From Candidatus Aminicenantota bacterium (lineage in GTDB: Bacteria; Acidobacteriota; Aminicenantia; Aminicenantales; Aminicenantaceae), in contig SOIV01000051.1 in NCBI GenBank assembly GCA_004377005.1, positions 1 through 54,187 on the forward strand: a stretch of 54,187 nt of DNA, read 5' to 3'. The position numbers and the translations under genes are program-made. Position 1 is the first letter of the stretch, and each line of letters begins with the position of its first letter. Shown here one piece after another: positions 1 to 8,800 of this stretch. The notes below the pieces were generated by a model. The model saw only the letters and a list, made by a program, of their open reading frames with translations. It made no database searches and was not told the DNA's origin.

Positions 1-2
1 AG

Positions 3-674
3 TTTGTACTCAAGCCAGAAAAAGTAGCTGATTTTGAGGAGTCATGGAAAGAAGGAATTGGTGAATGCAAAAAACAAAATTATTACTTACCCATCTACGC
101 CTACCTTATGGATGATTTCCGTTTTTATGCCTTTTACCCTATGCCATTATATTCAGGAATTGACGACTTTTTCAATGCATATGCTGAGTTTGTAAAAAAA
201 ATGGGGATGGAAAAACTTCAGAAAATACATGAACGTGAATACGCCTCCATTGATTATTATAAGATGTTTTTAATCCGCTATAGGGCAGACCTTTCCTATG
301 CTCCCGAAAGCCCAAGACTTAAACAAGAGGAGGCAAATTTCATGTACTGGCCTTTCTGTTATGTCCAGCCTGGAAAGGAAAGTGAATTTGAGAAAATCTG
401 CAAGGAATGGGTAGACTTGGATAAAAGCGTAAATAGACCTAATGGATGGGATACATATGTTGGCGATATTGGGACAGATATGCCCTTCTATTTTTGGACA
501 GCACGCGCGAAGAGTGCCGCTGACTTCTGGAGCCAAGATGAAAAATATGTTAAGAAAGTGGGAGAAGAAAAACTCATGAAATTATGGAGCAAAACAATGG
601 CTCTTCTCAGGAAATTTGAGTATAAAACAGGCTGGTTCCGTCCAGACCTTTCTTACATACCCAAAGAAAAGTAG
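3..674 (+). CDS. Duplicated-domain protein of unknown function, 5' end missing
   Basis: The open frame runs in from the left edge (first complete codon at position 3), so the start lies outside the window; the ATG at 108 is internal. The visible 223 residues consist of two similar halves of roughly 110-120 residues. Each half begins with an FVxKP/FxYVQP-like strand and an acidic Trp-containing helix (EESWKEG / CKEWVDL), passes through an FYAFYP / FYFWTA aromatic stretch, and ends in a similar phrase (RADLSYAPE / RPDLSYIPK). The pattern resembles a tandem dimeric alpha-beta barrel (NIPSNAP/ABM-like), but that is a guess from layout. No signal peptide can be judged because the N-terminus is absent. 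Function unknown; reality as a coding gene is well supported by length and the internal repeat. Confidence 0.75.
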   Translation, partial: FVLKPEKVADFEESWKEGIGECKKQNYYLPIYAYLMDDFRFYAFYPMPLYSGIDDFFNAYAEFVKKMGMEKLQKIHEREYASIDYYKMFLIRYRADLSYAPESPRLKQEEANFMYWPFCYVQPGKESEFEKICKEWVDLDKSVNRPNGWDTYVGDIGTDMPFYFWTARAKSAADFWSQDEKYVKKVGEEKLMKLWSKTMALLRKFEYKTGWFRPDLSYIPKEK

Positions 675-1019
675 AGAGAGAGCTTGAGCAGATTAAAAAA
701 AATTGATTAAGTACCCGATTCTCAAAGCCGTTTAGAGCAAGAGAATGCATAGGATAAATGACCCCTGGGTTGTGTCGCTGAAGATGCATTATATCTACTC
801 GCTACCTATAAAATGACTTTTAGAGGGCAAAACAAATTATTGAGGCCAGCGAAGCCGAATAACATAAAATAAATAGAATTATACTCCAGTATTCCATAAG
901 ATTAATCACCCCCCCATGCTAATTTCTTCAAAAAATAACCCCCCAAATCATCTTTAGAGATGATTTACTTCTTGCTAAGATGATTATAGATTAAAAAAGA
1001 ACATGAGAGGAGGAAAAAA
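675..1019. other. Intergenic region with a short hairpin and a degenerate repeat
   Basis: No gene is apparent. Positions 762-800 match the degenerate repeat module B also seen near 1871, 3471, 10577 and 12881 (core GTGTCGCTGAAGATGCATTA). A 9-bp stem AAATCATCT (945-953) / AGATGATTT (958-966) with a 4-nt loop precedes the next gene. It has no U-run, so it is more likely an RNA or regulatory hairpin than a terminator. A strong Shine-Dalgarno AGAGGAGG lies just before position 1020. Confidence 0.45.
945..966 (+). promoter_or_regulatory. Hairpin in leader of the DUF4382 lipoprotein gene
   Basis: Perfect 9-bp inverted repeat AAATCATCT/AGATGATTT with loop TTAG, about 55 bases before the start codon at 1020. 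It could be an operator or an mRNA structure; no regulator binding to it can be named. Confidence 0.3.
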
Positions 1020-1532
1020 ATGAAAAAGCTAATTCTTTTTGCATTTATTGTAACATTACTCTTATGGGGGTGCACTTCTTCTGATGGAACGGGAAATTTC
1101 AAACTCTATTTGACAGATCAGCCAATTGATAATGCAGAAGAAATATTAGTCACAATAAGCGAGATAAACGTCCAAAAAGCTGAGGAAGGTTTTTTAACTA
1201 TATGGGAAGGTGATGAAGAATATGATTTGCTCAAATTACAGGAGATAGAAGTTCTTATGCTAAATATTACATTAAAAGAAGGGACATACACTCAAATTAG
1301 ATTAGTTGTAGCCTCAGGGAGGATCAAGATCGAGGGCGAAAAAGACTATGATAACATGACTGTACCCAGTTCAGAGGTAAAAATCCCTGTGATTTTCAAT
1401 GTTATGGATGGTGGTAATACTGAAATAGTTTTAGACTTTGAGGCAGAACACTCGATACATGTGGTATATGCTGGTCAAAGAAAAGAATATAAATTAAGGC
1501 CTGTGATCATAGTAAAAAGCATAACTTATTAG
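1020..1532 (+). CDS. DUF4382-family lipoprotein
   Basis: 170 residues. The N-terminus is a lipoprotein signal: MKK, a hydrophobic stretch, then the lipobox LLWGC with the acylated Cys at about residue 18, so the mature protein should be membrane anchored. The body starts with a FKLYLTDQPID phrase and continues with an EILVTISEINVQ strand, which is typical of the DUF4382 beta-sandwich family found in exported proteins of many anaerobes. The start at 1020 is set by AGAGGAGG about 8 bases upstream. The stop at 1530-1532 is followed in the same frame by a TIG-domain remnant (1533-1829). The two may once have been one longer protein, or the remnant may be an unrelated fragment. Biochemical function unknown. 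Confidence 0.8.
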   Translation: MKKLILFAFIVTLLLWGCTSSDGTGNFKLYLTDQPIDNAEEILVTISEINVQKAEEGFLTIWEGDEEYDLLKLQEIEVLMLNITLKEGTYTQIRLVVASGRIKIEGEKDYDNMTVPSSEVKIPVIFNVMDGGNTEIVLDFEAEHSIHVVYAGQRKEYKLRPVIIVKSITY

Positions 1533-1829
1533 CGCGATCGTTTAGAAGAAGTACGAGCAGTCACCCCTTCAGACTTTGAAGTCGGTCTCTACGATGTCAA
1601 AGTCATCAATCCTGATGGGCAGAGTGCTTCACTGGCTGACAGGCTTGAGATTACAGGCAGTCCGTCGCCTACTGTAACATCTGTCACACCGACTTCCGGC
1701 TGGAGCGGGGAGGATACCAGGATCACCATCACAGGTGAGGATTATATCTCAACACCCCAAGTTACCATCAGTACTACCCCGGCAAAACTGGAAGCCAAAT
1801 CCCCTAAAGCCCTAGCTTCCCTGGATTGA
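1533..1829 (+). pseudogene. IPT/TIG-domain fragment truncated by a repeat
   Basis: Open frame without a start codon, in the same frame as the preceding lipoprotein gene and directly after its stop. It reads as the end of one TIG domain (GLYDVKVINPDGQSASL), a linker, and the beginning of a second (VTSVTPTSGWSGEDTRITI, then an ITGEDY-like turn). TIG domains are immunoglobulin-like modules of cell-surface proteins. The reading frame then enters the intergenic repeat at 1790, whose bases encode the last 13 residues and the stop. The fragment therefore looks like a surface-protein gene cut at both ends. Whether the lost part was once joined to the DUF4382 gene cannot be decided from the sequence. 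Confidence 0.6.
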
Positions 1830-1875
1830 AAAAGGACGCTGAGCGAATTTAAAGCTAATTTCTTTTTCCCGAGAA
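1790..1875 (+). repeat. Structured intergenic repeat A, copy 1
   Basis: Begins with GGAAGCCA and closes a stem with TAGCTTCC (one mismatch to the consensus arm). The shared tail follows (CTGGATTGAAAAAGGACGC, TGAGCGAATTTAAAG, TTTTTCCCGAGA). It is nearly identical over its length to copies 4 and 5 near 14917 and 15201. It runs directly into module B sequence (1871-1985). Confidence 0.8.
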
Positions 1876-1985
1876 GATTGCATCGCATAATCGATATTAT
1901 GTTAACTTATGACTTCTAAGTAATTGATTATCAAGAAATCAGAAAAATAATGAAATTTGAAAATCCGGAAATTAGTGACTGAAAA
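1871..1985 (+). repeat. Degenerate repeat module B, copy near 1880
   Basis: Aligns with 10597-10700: GATTGCATCGCATAAT versus AATTGCGTCGCATTAG, then TTATGTTAACTTAT versus TTATGTCAACCCAT, AAATCAGAAAAATAA versus AAATCAGAAAAAAAC, and TCCGGAAATTAG versus CTCGGAAATTTT. The match is clear but imperfect, about two thirds identical by eye. Confidence 0.5.
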
Positions 1986-2098
1986 TCGGGGGATTGCCCC
2001 CATATTTCGTTCTCCTTCATTTGAATCAAATTTTCCTTTGTGCTATAAGTCGAAGAGTTACAGCTCGGGGTCAATATGAATCCAACAAGGAGGGAAAA

Positions 2099-2647
2099 AT
2101 GAAAAAATTATTTATGATTATTCCTCTGATCCTGCTTATTTGTTTTACACTTAACTGCCAAAACCAGGAAGCAATGGCAGAGCTTGAAGAGATAAAAGCC
2201 CAGGCAGAGGTTGAGGCTCAAAATGAGGAACTCATACGTAATTACTTTAAGGAGTTGGACAAAGGAAACGCTGAGATTCTAAAAGAAGTATATACTCCTG
2301 ATGCTGCTTACTACTTTCCATCGGGGATTTCCGAATCCATGTCCGTAGAACATGAAATAGAAATGGTAAAGATGTTTCATAATGCCATCCCTGACCTTAT
2401 CCATAATATTGAAGAATTGTTTTCTGTAGGGGATAGGATTATTGTCAGGTTTGTTGCCAGAGGTACTTACACTGGAGAACTTGAAGAAATGGGTCTTCCT
2501 GCAACAGGTAATAAAGTAGAAGTTAGCTCAATCATTATTTTCCGCATTGAAAATGGAAAAGTTGTAGAGGAAAGACAAGAGGCTGATATGTTAGGTTTTA
2601 TGCAGCAACTCGGCATGGAGCTAAAGCCTAAGGAGGCTGAGAAATAA
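2099..2647 (+). CDS. SnoaL-like (NTF2-fold) lipoprotein, paralogue 1
   Basis: 182 residues from ATG 2099, chosen because AAGGAGGG sits 6-8 bases upstream and because it gives a proper lipoprotein signal (MKKLFM, hydrophobic core, LNC lipobox with Cys at about 18). A short helical linker (QNQEAMAELEEIKAQ) leads into a SnoaL-like domain of about 130 residues: an ELIRNYFKELDKGN helix, AAYYFPSG, the IRFVARGTYTGE strand, GLPATGNKVEVSSI and FRIENGKVVEE. Members of this fold are polyketide cyclase-like or ester-cyclase-like proteins, many of unknown substrate. It is followed 36 bases later by repeat A copy 2. The next gene is a close paralogue, and the similarity includes the linker, the C-terminal tail and non-coding sequence after the stop. 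Confidence 0.8.
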   Translation: MKKLFMIIPLILLICFTLNCQNQEAMAELEEIKAQAEVEAQNEELIRNYFKELDKGNAEILKEVYTPDAAYYFPSGISESMSVEHEIEMVKMFHNAIPDLIHNIEELFSVGDRIIVRFVARGTYTGELEEMGLPATGNKVEVSSIIIFRIENGKVVEERQEADMLGFMQQLGMELKPKEAEK

Positions 2648-2682
2648 TTACTATATTTGCTTTTCATAGGGTTGAGCCGACT

Positions 2683-2741
2683 GGAAGCCAAATACCCTGA
2701 AGCCCTGGCTTCCCGAAGAGTGAAAAAGACAGGTGAGCGCG
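2683..2741 (+). repeat. Structured intergenic repeat A, copy 2
   Basis: Perfect stem GGAAGCCA (2683-2690) / TGGCTTCC (2706-2713), then a diverged tail GTGAAAAAGACAGGTGAGCG. It starts 36 bases after the stop of the first SnoaL-like gene. Confidence 0.8.
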
Positions 2742-2744
2742 ATT

Positions 2745-2770
2745 AGCGTCTCATTGGGAGAGACGCTTTT
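2745..2770 (+). terminator. Rho-independent terminator
   Basis: 8-bp stem AGCGTCTC (2745-2752) / GAGACGCT (2760-2767), 7-nt loop, followed by TTTT. It lies between the two SnoaL-like genes, directly after the repeat, and would separate their transcripts. Confidence 0.55.
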
Positions 2771-2814
2771 AGATTTATAGATTTCTCATTTCTAAAAAAA
2801 ATAAGGAGGACAAA

Positions 2815-3330
2815 ATGAAAAAATCACTCACTCAATTATTCTTAGTAATTTCTCTTTGCTTCTTGCTGTGTTTTAGTATCAGTTGTCAAAATCAGGAAGC
2901 AATGGCAGAGCTTGAAGCGATGAAAGCCCAGGTAGAGGTTGAGGAGCAGAATAAGGCTCTTGTAAATCGTATGTATGAAGCGTTCAGCACAGGAGATTTT
3001 GAGGCTTATAAGGAGATGGTAGCTCCTGAGTATGTTTGGTACTTTCCATCAAGAAGTACTAAACCCGTGTCCCGAGAAGAAACAATAGAATTTGTAAAGA
3101 TGCTTCGTAATGCTTTTCCTGATATTGCTTACAGTATTGAAGAATTAATTGCTGTAGAGGACAGAGTTATATCCAGGTTTATAGTGAGAGGTACTCACGA
3201 AGGAGAATATCAAGGAATCCCTGCGACTGGGAATAAGATTGAAGTTAGTGGGATTGTGATGACCCGCATTGAAAATGGAAAAATTGTAGAGGATAAGGAA
3301 GAATTGGACGCGTTAGGTCTTATGATGTAA
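2815..3330 (+). CDS. SnoaL-like lipoprotein, paralogue 2, C-terminus lost to a nonsense codon
   Basis: 171 residues from ATG 2815 with AAGGAGG upstream. It has a lipoprotein signal with the lipobox SISC, then the same QNQEAMAELE linker as its upstream neighbour and the same SnoaL-like domain (YVWYFPSRS, IVRGTHEGE, IPATGNKIEVSGI, MTRIENGKIVED). It ends at TAA 3328-3330, where the neighbour has CAA (Gln). Downstream the frame continues through 3331-3369 with 12 codons that match the neighbour's tail (LxMELKPKEAEK) and a second stop, TAG. So a C-to-T change removed 13 residues. The lost tail is outside the core fold, so the protein may still be functional. Function as for the paralogue: unknown, membrane anchored. 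Confidence 0.8.
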   Translation: MKKSLTQLFLVISLCFLLCFSISCQNQEAMAELEAMKAQVEVEEQNKALVNRMYEAFSTGDFEAYKEMVAPEYVWYFPSRSTKPVSREETIEFVKMLRNAFPDIAYSIEELIAVEDRVISRFIVRGTHEGEYQGIPATGNKIEVSGIVMTRIENGKIVEDKEELDALGLMM

Positions 3331-3406
3331 CTCGAAATGGAACTTAAGCCGAAGGAGGCTGAAAAATAGTTCCTGTATCTGCTATTTCATAGGATTTGAG
3401 CCAAGT

Positions 3407-3536
3407 GGAAGCCAAAGACCCTAAAGCCTAGGCTCATCCCTAGATAATCAATCCTCCCAGCTTCCTCTATCCCCAGGGGTGAGATTGTGTCGTCTAAGAT
3501 ACAATTTGTTACGAATCAGGGCGGAAGCCGGGATAT
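3407..3536 (+). repeat. Repeat A copy 3 fused to module B
   Basis: Starts GGAAGCCAAAGACCC like copy 4, but the closing arm is altered (AGCCTAGGCTC). From 3440 it follows the module B layout also seen at 10543-10640: TGATAATCAATCCTCCC-like, CTATCCCCAGGG, ATTGTGTCGTCTAAGAT. The last part, ATCAGGGCGGAAGC (near 3516), recurs near 12987. Confidence 0.6.
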
Positions 3537-3611
3537 TTATCAATTGCCTCTTAAGGCATCCGCTGTGCCTGCGGGTTCTCCTATACGAATGACGACCTGT
3601 ATTCATTAAGT

Positions 3612-3640
3612 TTGACTATTTCTTGATTAATTTATATCCT
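3612..3640 (+). promoter_or_regulatory. Candidate sigma-70 promoter of the methyltransferase gene
   Basis: TTGACT (3612-3617), 17-base spacer, TATCCT (3635-3640). It predicts transcription starting about 100 bases before the ATG at 3750. Confidence 0.4.
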
Positions 3641-3749
3641 ATTCTCGGCAAAGTTAGGGGAATAATGACAACAAAGTGTCCTAATGCTAATCAGATATTG
3701 GAGAGCTGGGCAGAGGAGGAATGGGAAGAGTATACAAAAGGGGGATGTT

Positions 3750-4655
3750 ATGACTGATCAAAAAGATTTGGAATATACTTACACTCTTTTCGACAATATT
3801 TTTCGTCATAGTTATGGCGAAATGGCGGACTTTAGCGGAGCAGTTTATAATGGGGATTTTTCAATGTCCCTTGAACAGGCCCAGAGACAAAAGCATGAAT
3901 TTATTGCTGAAAGTTTAAACATTAAAGAGGGCTCTAGAGTCCTTGACATGGGCTGTGGGTGGGGGCCGTTTTTAAAGTTTATTGAAGAGAGAGGTGCAAA
4001 GGGTATTGGTGTGACATTATCCACTGGACAGGCAGAGGCCTGTATTAAAAATGGATTGGATGTGCATTTCATGGACTGTAGAACAATCAGTCCTGCGACG
4101 TTTGGAAAATTCGATGCAATTGTTTCATTAGGTGCATTTGAACATCATTGCTCCAAAGAAGAATGGAAGGCAGGGAAACAAGACACAATTTATAATAATT
4201 TTTTCAGGGTTGTTTCTGACCTTTTACATGAAGAAAAAAGGTTTTACCTGCAAACCATGACGTTTGGCAAAAACATGATTGATGCTGATGAGATTGATAT
4301 TAATGCGGAAAAAGGTTCCGATGCGCACATATGCGCACTCGTGGAAGGGATTTTCCCTGGTTCTTGGTTGCCTTCTGGCAGGGAACAGATCATAGAAAAT
4401 GTGAAACCTTTTTTTAAATTAATATCCATTAGTAACGGAAGATTGGATTATATAGAAACCCTAAAACAATGGGGAAAGAAATGGAGGGAATTTAGCTTTA
4501 AGAAATACTTGTTTTATTGTACTTTAATCCCAAAATACCTCACAAACAAGAACTTTCGAAAGCGATTAGACTTATCCGGGATAGACCCACACAGATTATG
4601 TTTTGAACGTGAAATTATTGACCACTTAAGGATTGTTTTTGAAAAAGTTTCCTAG
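3750..4655 (+). CDS. SAM-dependent methyltransferase, cyclopropane-fatty-acid-synthase-like
   Basis: 301 residues from ATG 3750; the start is chosen for the GGGGG ribosome-binding stretch 7 bases upstream, although the frame is open further upstream to 3684. The Rossmann methyltransferase motif I reads VLDMGCGWGPF (about residues 66-76), followed by IGVTLSTGQAE, then VSLGAFEHH and a C-terminal helical part. This arrangement is that of the CFA synthase/mycolic-acid methyltransferase superfamily, which transfers the SAM methyl group to unsaturated lipids. Substrate specificity cannot be read from the sequence. The gene is monocistronic: promoter candidate upstream and a strong terminator 15 bases after the stop. 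Confidence 0.8.
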   Translation: MTDQKDLEYTYTLFDNIFRHSYGEMADFSGAVYNGDFSMSLEQAQRQKHEFIAESLNIKEGSRVLDMGCGWGPFLKFIEERGAKGIGVTLSTGQAEACIKNGLDVHFMDCRTISPATFGKFDAIVSLGAFEHHCSKEEWKAGKQDTIYNNFFRVVSDLLHEEKRFYLQTMTFGKNMIDADEIDINAEKGSDAHICALVEGIFPGSWLPSGREQIIENVKPFFKLISISNGRLDYIETLKQWGKKWREFSFKKYLFYCTLIPKYLTNKNFRKRLDLSGIDPHRLCFEREIIDHLRIVFEKVS

Positions 4656-4669
4656 GGGATGGTCATATA

Positions 4670-4737
4670 GGGGAAACATTACTTAATTTGTTAGAGATTT
4701 GATTATTTTGTAATTAAGTAATGTGTCCCCTTTTTTT
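4670..4737 (+). terminator. Strong Rho-independent terminator
   Basis: Long imperfect stem GGGGAAACATTACTTAATT (4670-4688) / AATTAAGTAATGTGTCCCC (4712-4730) with one mismatch, 23-base loop, and seven T residues after it. It lies between the methyltransferase and the iron-sulfur protein genes. Confidence 0.75.
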
Positions 4738-4758
4738 GTGAGGAGGGAAGAAGAGATC

Positions 4759-5865
4759 ATGGGTCATATAAATTCGAAATCAAAGATTTGGGATGAGCTT
4801 CGCAAAAGGTTGGATCGCCATTCCACAGGGCTACCCCGCCACGCAGCCATCGAGCGAATACTCGCCTTGCTTTTCACCAAGGATGAAGCAGAGCTGGCAA
4901 CCGTCTTTCCTCTCACAACGGTTCTGATAGAGGAACTGGTTTCAAAAACCGGACGTAAAGAGGCGGAGTTAATGCCATTGCTGGATTCAATGGCTTCCAA
5001 AGGTCTTGTTATGGAAATCGAGCGTGATAAGCGTACGCATTATTGGCTTTCTGCGGCTTTTCCCGGTTTTTTTGAATACACCTTTATGCGGGTACAAGAG
5101 GGTTTTCCATACCATGAAATGGCAAAACTCTTAGATGATTACTTTAAGCAAAGCGATTTTGCCAAGGAAATAGCGGGTATGAAAACCCAGCGCACCCGGA
5201 CGTTAATCCGTCGTGATGCCATTGGAGATGATTTTATCAGCGAGGTTTTACCCTACGAAACAGCACGCGGTTTGATTGAACAGGTGGATTACGGGAGTCT
5301 GCAGACCTGCTATTGCCGTCACAAGAATGTACATCTAGGAAAAACGTGTTCTCTTGGAGCACCTGTGGACGATATCTGTATGAGTTTTGGAGTTACGGCC
5401 GATTTTCTCATTAAACGCGGTTTTGCTCGCCGCGCAGACCAAAACGAATTGCTCCGCACTCTTGACAGCGCGGAAGAGCTTGGATTAGTTCATGTAGCAG
5501 ACAATTTTCGTGAGAATGTGGTTTTTATGTGTCACTGCTGCGGCTGTTGCTGCGAACTTTTGAAGATGTTAACGAGGAAGCGTATCCATCACGGTATCGC
5601 TCCCACTCGGTTCGTGCCATTGGTTGACAACCAAAAGTGTGTAGGATGCGGAACTTGTGAGGACCGTTGCCAAATCAACGCCATTGAAGTTGGGCCCGAG
5701 GGGATTGCCAATACTAAAGAAAAATGGTGTATTGGTTGTGGAGTGTGCGTTAATTTTTGCACCTCAGAGGCATTATATTTGCAATTGCGACACGAACCGA
5801 TAGTGCCACCCCGGAATCTTCGTGCAATGACATTGAAAATTCTCAAAGAAAAAAAAGAGCAGTGA
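4759..5865 (+). CDS. Winged-helix-like iron-sulfur protein with 2[4Fe-4S] ferredoxin domain
   Basis: 368 residues; ATG 4759 is preferred because GAGGAGGG lies upstream, and the frame before it overlaps the terminator. The N-terminal 100 residues look like a winged-helix domain (VLIEELVSKTGRKEAELMPLLDSMASKGLV). The middle has a cysteine set, CYCRHKNVHLGKTC and DDIC, and then CHCCGCCCEL. The C-terminal 70 residues are a bacterial 2[4Fe-4S] ferredoxin domain with CVGCGTCEDRCQ and CIGCGVCVNFC. This layout is known from uncharacterised anaerobic redox or regulator-like proteins. It ends only 9 bases before the convergent end of the kinase gene. Role in electron transfer or redox sensing is inference. 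Confidence 0.8.
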   Translation: MGHINSKSKIWDELRKRLDRHSTGLPRHAAIERILALLFTKDEAELATVFPLTTVLIEELVSKTGRKEAELMPLLDSMASKGLVMEIERDKRTHYWLSAAFPGFFEYTFMRVQEGFPYHEMAKLLDDYFKQSDFAKEIAGMKTQRTRTLIRRDAIGDDFISEVLPYETARGLIEQVDYGSLQTCYCRHKNVHLGKTCSLGAPVDDICMSFGVTADFLIKRGFARRADQNELLRTLDSAEELGLVHVADNFRENVVFMCHCCGCCCELLKMLTRKRIHHGIAPTRFVPLVDNQKCVGCGTCEDRCQINAIEVGPEGIANTKEKWCIGCGVCVNFCTSEALYLQLRHEPIVPPRNLRAMTLKILKEKKEQ

Positions 5866-5874
5866 GTCAAATAG

Positions 5875-8800
5875 TTATGACCTCTGGCTTAATATCACAT
5901 CCAATTCGTCCAAATCGCTCTCAATTCCTAATTCTACGAAGAGGCTTCTGGCTTTTCCAAGATATTCTTCAGCACTAATGCCGTTTAGTTGGTGAATCCT
6001 GCTTTTTACCTCTGACATCCTTTTCCCAACCTCCATATAGGTTCGGGAAAGTTCTGGCCGGGCATCGAGTTCCTCCCCATTCGTTATACTCCTCTTCCAC
6101 CATGTGATGGCTTTCTCTTGCTTTCCGATCAGCCAGAAATACACCCCCATCAATCTTAAGGCTTTTGTTTGTTCTGCCGCAAATTTCTTGGAATTTTTTA
6201 AATTTTCTTTTCCAAAATGAAATGCTTTTTTCCGGAGTTGCTTTATCTCTGATTTGTCACCAGAATCTATGGCTTTTTCGAGTTTACAAAGGTTAAGTAA
6301 AAACTGACTTGTTAAATAGCTGCTGATCATAAGAGGGGATATTCGCTTTTCACGCGAAACAGGTTCTGCTGCCTGCAGCAGTGAGCTTTCCGCACCGTCG
6401 AGATCTTTCAGAAGAATTTGCGCATTCGCTCTTATCCCCAAAAGATAGATCACGGATAAGCGTTGGCCAATCTTATTGTTAAGATGAATCATTTTTTCGG
6501 TCTCATCCAGAACATCATATAGTTTTCTGCTTCTCAGGAGAAGTTTTGTATAATAGTGGGATTTTCTGGCTTTGTGGTGGTCATCCTCATAAAGATCTGC
6601 AATTTCCTGAAACTTATCACAGCATTTTTGTGCTGTACGGAAATCCCCGAGTTCCGTTTTTATGAAAGAAAGCATACCTGCATAGCCTGGTGCATGCCAG
6701 GTTTCTCCCTTCAACATCATAGTGTCTATTAATTCTTCGTCGAACTCCTGTTCTTTGCTCCAATCTCCAGACAGGTATTCGCAAACCAGTTTCCAAAAAT
6801 CGTAGGCAAAGAGAGTTCTATCATCACATTTATCTAAGTAAGGCTTAAAATAACCTAATATTTTTTTCCCAATTTTCAGTGAAACCCCTGAATACGAAAA
6901 GAGAGCGCTAAATCCTGACAGGAAAGCTAATCCGTGCTCCATCTCTGTTAGATTAAACTTACCAACTCTCCTGAACAGCCCGATAGCTTCTGTAAACATC
7001 CTGTATGTATCTATGGAAATAAGTGCCATAACCTTTCGGTAACTTGTTTCCATGATGTCGTTTTCTTCTTTCCCGGGAGTTCTTTTTCTCTTTTTTGAGG
7101 GGAAATTGATCTCCTTCATCATCCACAATAAGTCAATTAAGAGCTTGAAACGGGCTTTGATCTCACTCTTCGGTCTTTTAAGCCCCCAGTATTCTAACGC
7201 TTTATCAAAATGCTCGACGGACTCAGCAAAATGACCTTTATAATAAAAAGCCATCCCAATATTTTTTTGGAGGCTGGCAATCTTTTCCGGGCTTACAGCA
7301 TCTCCAAATTTCCTGAGATAAAGCTCCATGGCATCCTGAAAATAATTCAGAGCTTCGTTTGATGCGGCTGCCTTCAACGCCTCCTCTCCAGCTTTGAGTA
7401 GAAATTCCTCTGCCTTCTCCATTTCGTCTGCGCGGCTGTAATGGAAGGCCAGCATACCGTAAAATTCGTGGAGTCTTTCACAAAATACGGATTCAATAGA
7501 ACGAGCCACATCAAGATGCAGTTGTTTCTTTTTTTTGAGAAGGATGGAATTATAAACAGCATCCCAGGCAAGGGCATGCTTAAACAGGTACTCTAGCTCC
7601 TTCATCCTTCGTCGCTCTTTGATGAGCTGAACTTCTTTTAAATGTTCAAGCCTGTCATCGATTTCTTCGACTCTCCTTGCCACTTCCGCCAGGATCTTGT
7701 AGAAGAAATTTCTACCGATAACGGATGCGATTTTCAGCAGGGATTTTGTCTGTTCTTCCAGCTTGTCAACACGTGCCATTATGACATCATTTATGGTCTC
7801 GGGGATGACCACTGAATCGATTTTTTCAGTCACTCTGAAATGGCCGTTCTCAATTTCCACAACTCCGTCATCGATGAATGATCGAGCTACCTCTTCAATG
7901 AAAAAGGGATTGCCCTCCGCCCTGCGTGCAATGAGTTCTCTTATACGGATCGGAAGAGCTTCCACATTGAGAAGATTTCCGATTAGGGCTTCACTCTGAC
8001 TGCCGTCCAGAGGCTCCAAATTTATTTCAGTGGAATAGTCTGAATACCTGTTCCGGATGGTTCTTAAGATTCGCTCGCCCGTTCCATAATCCGGCCGCAG
8101 CACATTGATAAACAGAATGCTGTTGCTTTCTGCCAATCTATAAAGGGATTCAAACAAATCAACAGAGGTTAAGTCAGCCCAGTGAAGATCTTCGAGGACA
8201 AAAACCAGGGGTTTGGTGACTGATGCCCTAGCGATAAGATCACGAAAGTTTTTCAGGATGAGTTTTTCCAGGGCATCTCCCTCTATTCCCTTAACCCTCT
8301 CTGCATATTTTCCCGTTAGTTTTATCCCCATCAGGGTCGCAATAAAAGGAAAAATCTCTGACACTCCCTCCGGAAACACATTCCTGATGACTTTTTCGAT
8401 TTTCTGAGCAGAAGCGTCCGGAGGATCCTCTTCTTTTATCAGAGCCCAACTTTTCAAAATGTCTATAATAGGATGAAAGCTCAGGTTTGAACCGATGGAT
8501 AAAGCCCTTCCTCTAAGCAGAGTAACTTTCTTCAATTCATCTCTTCTACTCAACTCTGCAACCAGACGAGATTTTCCGATGCCGGCTTCCCCGATCACAT
8601 TCACAACCGATCCTTCCCCATTAATGGCTTTGAGTACATGCAGCTTGAGCTTGTTCAGTTCCTTTTCCCTGCCCACCATTTCGGAGTAGATCATCCGTTC
8701 CGCTCCCAAACGGGCTCTGTACACTCTCTCCTTAACTGATAAAAGTCTGAATACAGTGACAGGTTCAGTCCTGCCTTTTAGTGAGACGGACTCTAAGGTT

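Larger units (their letters stand above)
3370..3749. other. Intergenic region: repeat copies and a promoter
   Basis: Besides the lost coding tail (3331-3369), this stretch contains repeat A copy 3, a module B copy and a candidate promoter at 3612-3640. Nothing between 3537 and 3611 could be assigned. Confidence 0.4.

Noticed and set aside
1994-2098. Upstream extension of the first SnoaL-like gene
   Set aside because: The extension lacks a ribosome-binding site and would bury the lipoprotein signal that starts at 2099.
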